A stretch of DNA of 64,000 bases from Methylorubrum salsuginis (GCF_900114375.1 NZ_FOSV01000004.1:219098-283097); one strand, 5' to 3'; counted from the first letter of the stretch, positions 18,088 through 26,342 are shown. Notes: generated from the letters alone by a model not told the origin. Translations and numbers: made by a program.

Positions 18088-19004
18088 GTCTCGCCCTCGG
18101 GGCCTGCCTGATCGCGTCCGCGCCGGCCGGCGCCGAGACGCCCTCGCCCGTCCCGTCACCGTCCCAGGCGGTGAAGGTGGCGCCGGTTCAGGCGGCTGAG
18201 GCGCTCGACCAGAGCCTGTCGCCGGAATGCCGTGTGCCGGGTTCCAAGCTCTACACCTTGGCCAAGCTCAACGCGGTCAAGGCCGCGCTCAAGGAGAAGC
18301 GGCCGGTTCGGGTGCTGTCGATCGGCTCGTCCTCGGCGGGGCTCGGCACCGGGTCGAGCTATCCGGTCAAGCTCGAGAACGCGCTGGAGAGCGCGCTGCC
18401 GGACGTTCAGGTCGAGGTCGAATCGCGCTCGCTCCCCGGCGAGGTCGCGAGCGGCGCGGGCGAACGCCTGCGCACCCTCGTGGCCGAGGTCGAGCCCGAT
18501 CTCGTGATCTGGCAGGTCGGCACCAACGACGCCCTGGCGCGGGTCGATATCGACAGCTTCGCCGAGGCGCTCGACGATTCCGTCAAGTGGGTGATGTCGC
18601 ACGACATCGACATCGTGCTGATCGATCCGGTCTTCACTGCGAGCCTCGCCGAGGACGACTATTACAACCGCATGGTCAGCACCGTGCAGGAGGTCGCCCG
18701 GCGCGAGGCGGTCCCCCTGGTCCACCGCTATGCGGCGATGCGCTTCCTCTCGACCCGCGGCACCGACGAGGCGCACATGCTCGGGCACCGGTTCCGCCTG
18801 AACGACCTGGGCTTGCGCTGCATGGCCGAGCACGCGGCCCGCGCGATCACCCTGTCGCTGCTGCAATCCGATCCGGCCAAACCCGACCCGAAATCCGACG
18901 CGAAGCCGGATCCGAACACGATCCCGGACCGGACCGGCACCGCCGCCCGTCCCACGCCGGGCCGCGACTCGACCGAAGCGGCTCCCGCCACGCGAGGGAA
19001 CTGA
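17997..19004 (+). CDS. SGNH/GDSL-type hydrolase, secreted
   Basis: A protein of about 335 residues. A basic N-terminus and hydrophobic segment (GLSLALGACLIASAPAGA) form a signal peptide. The SGNH motifs are present: block I VLSIGSSSAGLG, block III WQVGTNDALARV, and a C-terminal TDEAHMLGHRFR region with the likely Asp and His. The tail is Pro/Asp-rich and disordered. Two in-frame ATGs (17997, 18009) are possible starts; both lie inside the end of opgC, in another frame. Deacylation or acyl transfer on a periplasmic glycan is the obvious hypothesis from the neighbour. Confidence 0.82.
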   Translation: MVRRMACPQAARPADAARRRRLAPGLSAGLSLALGACLIASAPAGAETPSPVPSPSQAVKVAPVQAAEALDQSLSPECRVPGSKLYTLAKLNAVKAALKEKRPVRVLSIGSSSAGLGTGSSYPVKLENALESALPDVQVEVESRSLPGEVASGAGERLRTLVAEVEPDLVIWQVGTNDALARVDIDSFAEALDDSVKWVMSHDIDIVLIDPVFTASLAEDDYYNRMVSTVQEVARREAVPLVHRYAAMRFLSTRGTDEAHMLGHRFRLNDLGLRCMAEHAARAITLSLLQSDPAKPDPKSDAKPDPNTIPDRTGTAARPTPGRDSTEAAPATRGN

Positions 19005-19108
19005 CGCGCGCGGGGCGTGTGAGATAAAATTTCGGGCATTGCGCCGGGAGTCAGCAAAATCTTGCTTGGCGCTGGCCGGCAAGACGGCTAAACCATCGCC
19101 ACTTCGAC

Positions 19109-19139
19109 AAAAAAGGCCGCCCCGGTTGAGGGAGCGGCC
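19109..19139 (-). terminator. Rho-independent terminator of the sRNA
   Basis: The stem GGCCGC+CCC / GGG+A+GCGGCC (19115-19139), read on the reverse strand, is followed by six T residues (19109-19114). It would end the sRNA and any read-through from the NepR-like gene. Confidence 0.85.
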
Positions 19140-19205
19140 CGAAGTCTAGGGAGGAAACGCCCAAGAAGGGCTACGGGACCGCGACGCCATCGCGATCTCG
19201 TATGA
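19109..19205 (-). ncRNA. Candidate alpha-r8/mmgR (suhB-type) small RNA
   Basis: On the reverse strand a possible -10 box (TATAAC, 19212-19217) with CTTGCT upstream is followed by a transcript-like segment of about 95 nt. It contains TTCTTGGGCG, then TTTCCTCCCT (19148-19157, reverse strand), then a GC hairpin and TTTTTT. From memory, TTTCCTCCCT is the invariant core of the alphaproteobacterial alpha-r8 family (MmgR in Sinorhizobium, linked there to polyhydroxybutyrate accumulation; Rfam suhB). The 5' end is a guess from the -10 box. An anti-Shine-Dalgarno-like CCTCCC core fits an mRNA-binding regulator. Confidence 0.65.
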
Positions 19206-19211
19206 TGCGAA

Positions 19212-19239
19212 GTTATATGGTGCGGCGCACAAAGCAAGC
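19212..19239 (-). promoter_or_regulatory. Candidate promoter of the sRNA
   Basis: On the reverse strand, GCTTGC/CTTGCT (19233-19239) and TATAAC (19212-19217) are 15-16 nt apart and resemble alphaproteobacterial housekeeping elements. This places the transcript start near 19205. The spacing is slightly short. Confidence 0.45.
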
Positions 19240-19313
19240 CTCGTCAGGCTGCGCCCTGTGCATGATCTGCGCCGCACGCGCAGCGTGGTGCGCTTTCGCA
19301 CCATGGCCGATCC

Positions 19314-19508
19314 TCAGGATCCGCCCCGCTCGCGCTTGTCGCTTTCTAATTGCCGGAGCAGTTCCGCCAGTCGCGGATCGAGGGTCTCGTCGAGCACGGG
19401 CTCGTACAGCGCCTTGAGATGGCGTCCGAGCCGTTCCCGTGTCTGCGCATCCAGCACCGGCCCCCCTGGGGCCGGCGACGATGCATCCTGTGCCCGCGCG
19501 TGAACCAT
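19314..19508 (-). CDS. NepR-like anti-sigma factor domain protein
   Basis: A 64-residue protein with a disordered N-terminus and one helical unit: RLGRHLKALYEPVLDETLDP followed by RLAELLRQLESDKRE. This matches the NepR pattern as I recall it (IG..LR.LYD.V..EPVPDR...LL..L). NepR binds the sigma factor EcfG and is removed by the response regulator PhyR in the alphaproteobacterial general stress response. No phyR or ecfG lies next to it, so this would be an orphan paralogue. ATG 19508 has a weak TAGG ribosome-binding site. The mmgR-like sRNA follows about 110 bp downstream on the same strand. Confidence 0.7.
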   Translation of the reverse strand: MVHARAQDASSPAPGGPVLDAQTRERLGRHLKALYEPVLDETLDPRLAELLRQLESDKRERGGS

Positions 19509-19810
19509 AAGACCTACATTGATCGGCGCGGCCGGAAGGCAAGCACGGAGAGTGCAGCGCGGGACGGGCCTCGCTTTTGCCGGGCCGCCGGGCGCCGCGA
19601 AAGCCCGAGCGCCGAGGCGTTCGCTGCGAGCGGTGCCCCTCGAAGCGCCTCGGGCTCGAAGGGCCTCACAAAACGCCCGTCCACGGCCGGTATCCTCTCC
19701 GGGTGCGACGGCGCAGCGGGAGTTTTGTGAGAGACACTTAACCTCGCCGAAACGCCGGCCCCTCTAGCCTGAAGGTCGAGTGTGCCGGTGCGTCCGGCTC
19801 GGGGGAGGGC

Positions 19811-21211
19811 GTGGCCGTGGCGGCGGATGAGTGGGCGGCCGGCCCCTTCCCGGACGCGGCGTCCCCGTTCCGCCGGGTGCGCGCCCGGCTGCGGGCGGCC
19901 CGTGCCGGAGCCGGCGGCGCGGCCCTGGGCGTGTTCTCCCTGCGCATCGCCGCCGCGGGCTGCGCCTATCTCGCCCAGGTGCTGATGGCCCGGATGATGG
20001 GCGGCGAGGAATACGGCATCTTCGCCACCGTCTGGGTCTGGATCGCCATCCTCGGCCACACCGCGACGCTCGGGCTCGCCCAGGGGGCCTGCCGCTTCCT
20101 CCCCGTGGAGCGGGCCCGCGGCCAACTCGACGCGGTGCGCGGCTTCCTCGTCGGCGGGGCGCTCGCCAGCGCGGCGGGCGGCCTCTGCCTCGCGCTCGCG
20201 GGCCTCGCCATCGCCGAGATCCAGCACGACGTCCTCGACGGCCTCTATGGCGGCCCGATCCTCGTCGCGGTCGTCGTCGTGCCCCTCTTCGCCTTCCAGG
20301 ACTATCTCGAAGGCGTGGCCCGCAGCCAGGGTTGGCCGATGCTGGCCATCGCGCCGCCCTACCTGCTGCGCCAGGGGCTGATCATGGCCGGCATGATCGG
20401 CGCCGTGCTGTTCGGCGCGCCCGCCCATGCCTGGGTCGCCATCGCCTGCACGCTGGTCGCCACCGGTGTCAGTGCCACCGTGCAGGGCGCGGTGCTGCTG
20501 GCGCGGCTGCGCCGCCACCTGCCCGCCGGGCCCCGGACCTATCGCTGGAGGATCTGGCTCACCGCCTGCCTGCCGATCGCGGCGGGCGAACTCGCCACCA
20601 GCGCCTTCGGCTTCGTCGATGTGGTGCTGCTCGGCTTCCTCGCCCCGCCCGCTTCGGTGGGCCTCTATTTCGCCGCCACCCGCATCCAGCAATTCGTGGT
20701 CTTCGTCGCCTACGCGGCCTCCGCCGCCACCGCCCCGCGCTTCGCCGCCGCCCGCGCCGAGGGCGACGAGGCGGGCCTCGCGGCCCTCGTTCGGATGCAG
20801 GCGCGCTGGACCTTCCTCGGCACGGTCGTGGTCGGCCTCGGCGTCATCGCCGCCGCGCCGCTTCTCCTCGGGCTGTTCGGCTCGGACTTCCACGACAGCC
20901 TGCCGGTGCTGGCGATCCTGGTGGCGGGCGGCGTGACGGCGAGCCTGTTCGGGCCGGGCGAGGACATCCTGATCATGCTCGGCGGCGAGCGGCTCTGCGT
21001 CGCCATCACCCTCGCCATGCTGGCGCTCGCCGTCCTGCTCTGCCTCGTCCTCATTCCCTGGCTCGGCATCGTCGGGGCGGCTCTGGCCATGGCGGGCGCG
21101 ACGGCCTTGCGCGGTCTCGCGATGGCGGCCGGCGCCAGGGCGGTGCACGGCATCGCCACGCCGGCCTTCGCCCGCGCCGCGCCGTCGCCCGGCCGAAAGG
21201 GGGCGGCCTGA
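19811..21211 (+). CDS. Wzx/MATE-like polysaccharide flippase
   Basis: A 466-residue integral membrane protein with about 12-14 hydrophobic helices. It resembles polysaccharide biosynthesis (oligosaccharide flippase) proteins: VFSLRIAAAGCAYLAQVLMA at the N-terminus, the conserved ARMMGGEEYGIFATVW segment, and a late GGERLCVAITLAMLAL. Such proteins flip lipid-linked sugars across the inner membrane. GTG at 19811 follows GGGGGAGG closely; GTG at 19817 has better spacing. The gene is 2 bp from the acetyltransferase gene, so they form an operon, perhaps for an exopolysaccharide or glycolipid. The polymer is unknown. Confidence 0.85.
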   Translation: MAVAADEWAAGPFPDAASPFRRVRARLRAARAGAGGAALGVFSLRIAAAGCAYLAQVLMARMMGGEEYGIFATVWVWIAILGHTATLGLAQGACRFLPVERARGQLDAVRGFLVGGALASAAGGLCLALAGLAIAEIQHDVLDGLYGGPILVAVVVVPLFAFQDYLEGVARSQGWPMLAIAPPYLLRQGLIMAGMIGAVLFGAPAHAWVAIACTLVATGVSATVQGAVLLARLRRHLPAGPRTYRWRIWLTACLPIAAGELATSAFGFVDVVLLGFLAPPASVGLYFAATRIQQFVVFVAYAASAATAPRFAAARAEGDEAGLAALVRMQARWTFLGTVVVGLGVIAAAPLLLGLFGSDFHDSLPVLAILVAGGVTASLFGPGEDILIMLGGERLCVAITLAMLALAVLLCLVLIPWLGIVGAALAMAGATALRGLAMAAGARAVHGIATPAFARAAPSPGRKGAA

Positions 21212-21213
21212 CC

Positions 21214-22368
21214 ATGGGATTGCCGCTGCGCCGGTCACCGTCGCCCGTCCTCGACGTCACCGTCGAGCCCGTCGCCGCCATCGAGGCGGCGGCCTGGGAC
21301 GCGCTCGCCCGGCGCGCCGCCGATCCGAACCCGTTCTACGCCCGTCGCCCGGTGGAGGCGCACCGGGCGAGCGGGCTCGGCCCTGCCGACCTCGCCGCCG
21401 TGGTCGTGCGCGACCCCGACGGTCTGGCGGCTCTGCTGCCCTTCGTCCTGCGGGCCGACATCACCGGTCTCGGCGCCGCGGTGGGGCAGCCCTTCCTCTC
21501 GCCCTACGTCACGGCGAGCACGCCCCTCGTCCTCGACGGTCGCGATCTCGAGGACCGGCTCGACGCCCTGGTGGCGGGCTTGGCGCTGGCCTCGGGCGGG
21601 CGCTGCTGGCGCTGGCCGATGCTCGCCATCGAGAGCCGCCTGGGCGCGGCCCTCGTCGCCGCGATGGAGCGGGCCGATTGGCAGGTCGCCCTCGTGGGAC
21701 GCTTCGCGCGCCCGGTGCTCGACCGGCGGCCGGATCTGGCCGCCTTCCTGGCCGATCATCCCCACAAGGGCCGCCTGAAGGACCTGCGCCGCCGCCGCCG
21801 CCGTCTCGACGAGGCCGGGGCGCTGACCTTCGAGGTCGCCACGGACGGCGCGGCCCTGGAGCGGGCGCTCGACGCGTTCCTGGCCCTGGAGGCCGCGGGC
21901 TGGAAGGGCGAGGCCGGTACGGCGCTGGCGAGTCGCGCCGACAGCACGCGCTTCGCCCACGCCCTGTTCCGGCAGGACGGCGCCACCTCCGGCCCGCCCC
22001 GGGTGCGCGCCGATACCCTGCGCCTCGACGGCCGGGTGATCGCCGCGAGCCTCGCCCTGGTCTCGGGCTCGACCGCCTATCTCCTCAAGACCGCCTACGA
22101 CGAAACCCTGCGCGCCCACGCTCCCGGCCTGGTGCTGGAGGACGAGATCGTGCGGGCGCTGCACGACACCGCCTTCGCCGACCGGCTCGACTCCGCCACC
22201 TTGCCGGGCTCGCCCCTGGAGAGCCTGTTTCCCGAGCGCATGCGGATCGCCGAGATTCTGGCGCTCCCGCCCGGCGGCAGCCTGCTCCCTCTGGAGCGCC
22301 GGGCCGACCTCGCCCGCTTCGAGCACCGGGCGCGGGCGGAGGTGAAGCGGCTGATGGGACGGCGATAG
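21214..22368 (+). CDS. GNAT-type acetyltransferase (BioF2/CelD-like)
   Basis: A 384-residue protein of the FemAB/CelD-like GNAT fold used in polysaccharide clusters. Signs are KGRLKDLRRRRRRLDEAG, FLALEAAGWKGEAGTAL and a C-terminal acetyl-CoA-type segment (YLLKTAYDETLRAHAPGLVL, then EDEIVRAL). The ATG at 21214 lies 2 bp after the flippase stop and has a GAAAGGGGG ribosome-binding site. The expected role is acylating a saccharide or a cell-surface precursor moved by the flippase. The substrate cannot be told from sequence. Confidence 0.85.
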   Translation: MGLPLRRSPSPVLDVTVEPVAAIEAAAWDALARRAADPNPFYARRPVEAHRASGLGPADLAAVVVRDPDGLAALLPFVLRADITGLGAAVGQPFLSPYVTASTPLVLDGRDLEDRLDALVAGLALASGGRCWRWPMLAIESRLGAALVAAMERADWQVALVGRFARPVLDRRPDLAAFLADHPHKGRLKDLRRRRRRLDEAGALTFEVATDGAALERALDAFLALEAAGWKGEAGTALASRADSTRFAHALFRQDGATSGPPRVRADTLRLDGRVIAASLALVSGSTAYLLKTAYDETLRAHAPGLVLEDEIVRALHDTAFADRLDSATLPGSPLESLFPERMRIAEILALPPGGSLLPLERRADLARFEHRARAEVKRLMGRR

Positions 22369-22470
22369 AGCATCGGCCCGAAAGGTGGGAACCGGCTTTC
22401 GGAGAAAAGCCGATGCGGCACGACAACGTGGAGCATCGGCCCGAAAAGTGGGAACCGGCTTTCGGAAAGA
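22369..22470. repeat. Two tandem copies of a REP-like intergenic repeat
   Basis: The unit AGCATCGGCCCGAAA(G/A) + GTGGGAACCGGCTTTCGGA occurs at 22369-22428 and again at 22431-22470. The first copy goes on with AAAGCCGATGC, which pairs with the opening GCATCGG. An inverted copy lies at 55905-55964, and shorter relatives occur near 26360 and 29390. Confidence 0.85.
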
Positions 22471-22492
22471 GACGATCCTCGCGACGCTGGCC

Positions 22493-22918
22493 TCACACCA
22501 GCAGCAGCACGCCGGCCAGGACGACGAACGCCGCGAGACCGGCCACGAGGACGATCCGGTCCACCGATCCCGCCCCGGCGGGCTCGTTCGATGCGGCGGG
22601 CGCTCCGGCGCCTGCGCGTCCGGCACCGCCCCCGGCCTCCGGCGCCCCCACCGGAACGGGGGCCGAGGCCGCCGCACCGCGCTCCGGAGCGGGCAGGTCC
22701 GGCACCGCCGTGACCGGGCGCTCGCCCCGCGGCCCGAACGCATCCGGCTCGACGCTGACGCCGGCCGCATCGAGTTCCAGCATCACGAGGACGAGGGCGT
22801 CCACGTCCATCGCATCGATCGGCAGGAGGCGCTGGAGGTCGTCGGCGGTGAGTTCGCCGCGCTCGCGCCCGAGGGCGACGAGGCGATCCAGGGTAGCGCG
22901 GTCGATCGGCGTGGTCAT
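22493..22918 (-). CDS. Membrane-anchored sigma-70 region 1.1-like protein
   Basis: A 141-residue protein. Residues 8-56 (LDRLVALGRERGELTADDLQ, then RLLPIDAMDVDALVLVMLEL and DAAGVSVEP) follow the helical pattern of sigma-70 region 1.1, with its recurring 'RG.LT.D.L...LP......I...L...GI.V' layout. A Pro/Ala/Gly linker (60-115) leads to one C-terminal transmembrane helix (IVLVAGLAAFVVLAGVLLLV). In primary sigma factors region 1.1 is an acidic gatekeeper of the polymerase channel. A free, membrane-tethered copy might bind RNA polymerase or simply reuse the fold. It sits about 140 bp downstream of the Mfd-like gene on the same strand. Confidence 0.75.
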   Translation of the reverse strand: MTTPIDRATLDRLVALGRERGELTADDLQRLLPIDAMDVDALVLVMLELDAAGVSVEPDAFGPRGERPVTAVPDLPAPERGAAASAPVPVGAPEAGGGAGRAGAGAPAASNEPAGAGSVDRIVLVAGLAAFVVLAGVLLLV

Positions 22919-22943
22919 GCGGCGTCCCGTTTCTCCGCTCTCA

Positions 22944-23057
22944 TACCAAGCAGCCCGGAACCCGACCGATGGTCCTGTTCCGTGCGTCCGGCGAAGGCCC
23001 GCCGCCCCGCCGTCGCGGAGGCCATCGGCGATGCGTCAGGATCATCGCCGATCGGTA
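22944..23057. repeat. Two palindromic repeats between the sigma-1.1-like and mfd-like genes
   Basis: At 22947-22990 is a degenerate copy of the CCCGGAAC...GGTCCTGTTCCG repeat seen at 16658. At 23022-23054 is ATCGGCGATGCGTCAGGATC followed by ATCGCCGATCGGTATC, an imperfect palindrome whose inverted relative is at 28688-28725. Confidence 0.75.
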
Positions 23058-26000
23058 TCACCTGTGCCGGGCGGAGGCCTTCTCCAGATGGCGCAACAGC
23101 GCGGCGGCCTGCCGCGCCCGCTCCGCCGGATCCTCGCCGCCCCGGCGCCAGACGACGCGGTTGTCGCGCAGAGTGACCTCGTCCGAGACCCCCATCGTCG
23201 GCGGCTTGTGGTCGGGATGGAAATCCGCCGCGATCCCCTGCGGGCCGCCGCTGAGCCGGACGATCCCGAGCGACAGACAGCCCATGCGCAGGCCCGCCAG
23301 GGCGAACAACGCCTCGACCGGTTCAGGGAGCGTCCCGAACCGATCCTCGACCTCGTCGCGCAGGGCATCGAGTTCGCTCCGGGCCCGCAGCCGCAGGAGC
23401 CGCGCGGTGAGGCTCAGGCGGATTTCGGGTTCCGGCACGTAGTCGGCGGGCACGCGCCCCGCGACGCCGATCCGCACCTCCGGGCTCCAATCCTCGGCGG
23501 GTTCGCCCTTGGCCGCGCGCAGGGCCAGTTGCAGCAGGTGCTGATAGAGCCCGAGGCCGACGCGGGCGACGTGCCCGGCCTGGGCCTCGCCGACGAGGTC
23601 GCCGGCCCCGCGCAGATCGAGGTCGCGCGCCGCGATGGCGAAGCCCGCCCCCAGCCGGTCGAGGGCCTCCAGCGTGCGAAGCCGCTTCTCGGCGGTGGCG
23701 CTCAGCGGCTTGTCGGGATGACCCAACAGCCAGACGCTGCCCCGCCTCTGCCCGCGCCCGACCCGGCCGCGCAGCTGGTGGAGCTGGGACAGCCCGAAGC
23801 GTTCGGCGTCGAAGACCAGCATCGTGTTAGCCCGCGGCACGTCGAGCCCGCTCTCGATGATGCTGGTGGCGAGCAGCACGTCGCCCGCGCCGTCGGCGAA
23901 GCGGACCATGGCGGCATCCATCTCCGCGGGCTTCATCGCGCCGTGCGCCGTCACCACGTCGAGGTCAGGCACCAGGGCGGCGAGGCGCTCGCGCATCGGC
24001 GCGATGTCCTCGATGCGCGGACACACGACGAAGCTCTGGCCGCCGCGACGATGCTCGCGGGTCAGCGCGGCGCGCAAGGTGTCGTCCGCGAGCGGGGCGA
24101 TCACCGTGCGGATCGGGCGGCGCACGGCGGGCGGCGTGGCGATGACGCTGAGGCTCTGGAGACCGACCATCGCGGTCTGGAGCGTGCGCGGGATCGGCGT
24201 CGCGGAGAGCGTCAGGAGATGCGCGTCGCCCGCCGCCTTGCGGAGAGCAGCCTTGGTCTTGGTGCCGAAGCGCTGCTCCTCGTCGATGATGGACAGCCCG
24301 AGATCGTGGAAGCGGACGCCGCGCCCGGCGAGGGCCTGGGTGCCGACGACGAGGCGCACCGAGCCGTCTTCGAGCCCCTGTCTCACCCGCCGTGCCTCGG
24401 CCGGCGCCACCAGCCGCGAGAGCTGCGCCACCGCGATGCCGAAGCGGGCGAAGCGCCGCTGGAAGGTTTCCGCATGCTGGCGCGCCAGCACGGTGGTCGG
24501 CGCCATCACGGCGACCTGCCGCCCGGCGAAGACGGCCGCGGCCGCCGCGCGCAGAGCCACCTCGGTCTTGCCGAAGCCGACATCGCCGCAGACCAGCCGG
24601 TCCATCGGCGCCTCGCCCGCGAGATCGGCCAGCGTCGCCTCGATGGCGCGGGCCTGGTCCCCCGTGAGGGCGAAGCCGAAGCCCGCCGCGAAGCGCTCCA
24701 TGTCCCGCGCGGGCGCAACGATCCGCGGGGCGCGGGCCGTGCGCCGCTCCTGCGCCGCCTTCAGCATCGCGCGGGCCGCCTTGGCGAGGGCGGCCTCCGT
24801 CTCCAGCCGGCGCCGGGCCCAGGTGCCGCCGTCGAGCCGGTCGAGGGAGACGGCCTCGGCCTCCGAGCCGTAGCGCCAGATGCGGTCCGCTTGGGCCGCC
24901 GGCACCATCAGGACGGCGTCGTCGGCGAAGCGCAGGCGCAAGGCGTCCTCCTCGGCGCCGTTCCCGCCCGGGATCGCCTCCAGCCCCTCGAACACGCACA
25001 GGCCGTGGTCTCGATCGACCGCGACGTCGCCGACGCGCAGCTCGACCTCGCCGATGGGCAGCATCGCGACCTGGCGCGGCGCGTCCGCCTCGGCGCCGCC
25101 GAACAGGTCGGCGGCGGCGATCACCGTGGCGCCGGCCTCCGGCACGCGGAAGCCCGCCCGGATCGGCGCTTCGAGCGCCAGCATCGCGCCCGGCGCGGCG
25201 TCCGCCACCTCGCTCCAGCCGTCGATCAGGCGCAAGTCGCGCCCGTCCTGCTCGGCCGCCGCCCGCACGAGTCGACGTAAGGGGGCCTTGGGGCCCGCGA
25301 GCACGATGCGGTCGCCGGCCTTCAGGCGTTGTTTCAGGGTCTTGGCGAAGGCGGATTCCGGGCGGCGCTCTCGCACGAAGGGCGACAACGCGTTCGCGTC
25401 TCCTTCCGCAGCGCTGGCGGTGGCGAGGCCGCGCTTCTCGACCAAAGCCGTCCAGTCGGTGAGTCGGAGATAGAGGGCGCCGTCGTTGGTGGATCCTGGG
25501 CTCTCCTCCCGCGCCTCGTCGAGCTGCTCGAAGAAGGCCGCGACGCGCTCGTCGACGCCCGCCTCGACCACGAGGCGGGCCTCGGGCACGTAATCCAGCA
25601 CCGTCGCGAGTTCGCGGTAGTGGCGCGCCAACCGGTGCTCCTCGCCGGAAAACGGCGTCACCGCGACCCCGGACTCCGCATCCGGCACGATCTCGGTCGC
25701 GGGATCGATCACCAGCCGCTCGGTCTCGACGCGGGAGCGCTGCGAGACCGGATCGTAGGCGCGGATCGCCGTGACGCGCCCCTCCGCATGCTCGATGCGG
25801 CAGGGCAGGGGGGCGGCGGCGGGAAACACGTCGATGGTCCGGCCCCGGACCGCGACCTCGCCGGGCTCGTCCACCCGGTCGTCGATCTGGTAGCCGAGCC
25901 GGGCGAGCTGCGCCGTCAACGCCTCCGGATCGAGCCGGTCGCCGACGCGGATCTCCACATGGGCCGTGGCCCAGGTTCCTGGGGGCGGCACCCGCTGCAG

Positions 26001-26342
26001 CAGGGCGGGCGCGGTGGTGAGGAGGAGGTCGGGCAGGGCGTCCCGGTCGGTCAGCCAGCGCAGCACCCCGGCCCGCGCGCCCATGATCCCGCGCGAGGGC
26101 GAGGCCCGGTCGAAGGGCAGGCAGTCCCATTCGGGAAAGACCGCGACTGTGCGCTCCGGCGCGAGCGCCCGCAGGATCCCGGCGACCTCGTCGAGCCGAC
26201 GCCCGTCGCGGGCCACATGGACCAGGGGCCGCGGCCCGTCGAGAAGGCCGAGCAGGGAGACGGCGAGCGCCCCCGTCGGGACCAGGGGGACGGCGCTCGG
26301 CTCCGGGGCGGCTTTGGACGCGGCAATCTCGGATTGGGCCAT
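23058..26342 (-). CDS. Mfd-type transcription-repair coupling translocase (divergent)
   Basis: A 1094-residue protein. A UvrB-like N-terminal part has EWDCLPFDRASPS and RGRTIDVFPAAAPLPCRIEH. A polymerase-interaction-like segment (GDVAVDRDHGLCVFEGLEAI) is atypical. The SF2 motor includes CGDVGFGKTEVALRAA (Walker A), APTTVLARQHAETF, IIDEEQRFG (DEEQ box), LSATPIPRTLQTAM and QLHQLRGRVGRG. Mfd strips stalled RNA polymerase and recruits UvrA. Start 26342 has a GGAT ribosome-binding site; the frame extends upstream only into repeat DNA. Several blocks differ from canonical Mfd (RFGTKTK, for example, where RFGVRHKE is usual), so a paralogue is possible. It is a little shorter than typical Mfd. Confidence 0.85.
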   Translation of the reverse strand: MAQSEIAASKAAPEPSAVPLVPTGALAVSLLGLLDGPRPLVHVARDGRRLDEVAGILRALAPERTVAVFPEWDCLPFDRASPSRGIMGARAGVLRWLTDRDALPDLLLTTAPALLQRVPPPGTWATAHVEIRVGDRLDPEALTAQLARLGYQIDDRVDEPGEVAVRGRTIDVFPAAAPLPCRIEHAEGRVTAIRAYDPVSQRSRVETERLVIDPATEIVPDAESGVAVTPFSGEEHRLARHYRELATVLDYVPEARLVVEAGVDERVAAFFEQLDEAREESPGSTNDGALYLRLTDWTALVEKRGLATASAAEGDANALSPFVRERRPESAFAKTLKQRLKAGDRIVLAGPKAPLRRLVRAAAEQDGRDLRLIDGWSEVADAAPGAMLALEAPIRAGFRVPEAGATVIAAADLFGGAEADAPRQVAMLPIGEVELRVGDVAVDRDHGLCVFEGLEAIPGGNGAEEDALRLRFADDAVLMVPAAQADRIWRYGSEAEAVSLDRLDGGTWARRRLETEAALAKAARAMLKAAQERRTARAPRIVAPARDMERFAAGFGFALTGDQARAIEATLADLAGEAPMDRLVCGDVGFGKTEVALRAAAAAVFAGRQVAVMAPTTVLARQHAETFQRRFARFGIAVAQLSRLVAPAEARRVRQGLEDGSVRLVVGTQALAGRGVRFHDLGLSIIDEEQRFGTKTKAALRKAAGDAHLLTLSATPIPRTLQTAMVGLQSLSVIATPPAVRRPIRTVIAPLADDTLRAALTREHRRGGQSFVVCPRIEDIAPMRERLAALVPDLDVVTAHGAMKPAEMDAAMVRFADGAGDVLLATSIIESGLDVPRANTMLVFDAERFGLSQLHQLRGRVGRGQRRGSVWLLGHPDKPLSATAEKRLRTLEALDRLGAGFAIAARDLDLRGAGDLVGEAQAGHVARVGLGLYQHLLQLALRAAKGEPAEDWSPEVRIGVAGRVPADYVPEPEIRLSLTARLLRLRARSELDALRDEVEDRFGTLPEPVEALFALAGLRMGCLSLGIVRLSGGPQGIAADFHPDHKPPTMGVSDEVTLRDNRVVWRRGGEDPAERARQAAALLRHLEKASARHR

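Noticed and set aside
21678..25280. A 1200-codon open frame on the forward strand
   Set aside because: It lies opposite the Mfd-like gene and across the acetyltransferase; its translation is Arg/Gly/Ala-rich without domains. It is a high-GC shadow frame.
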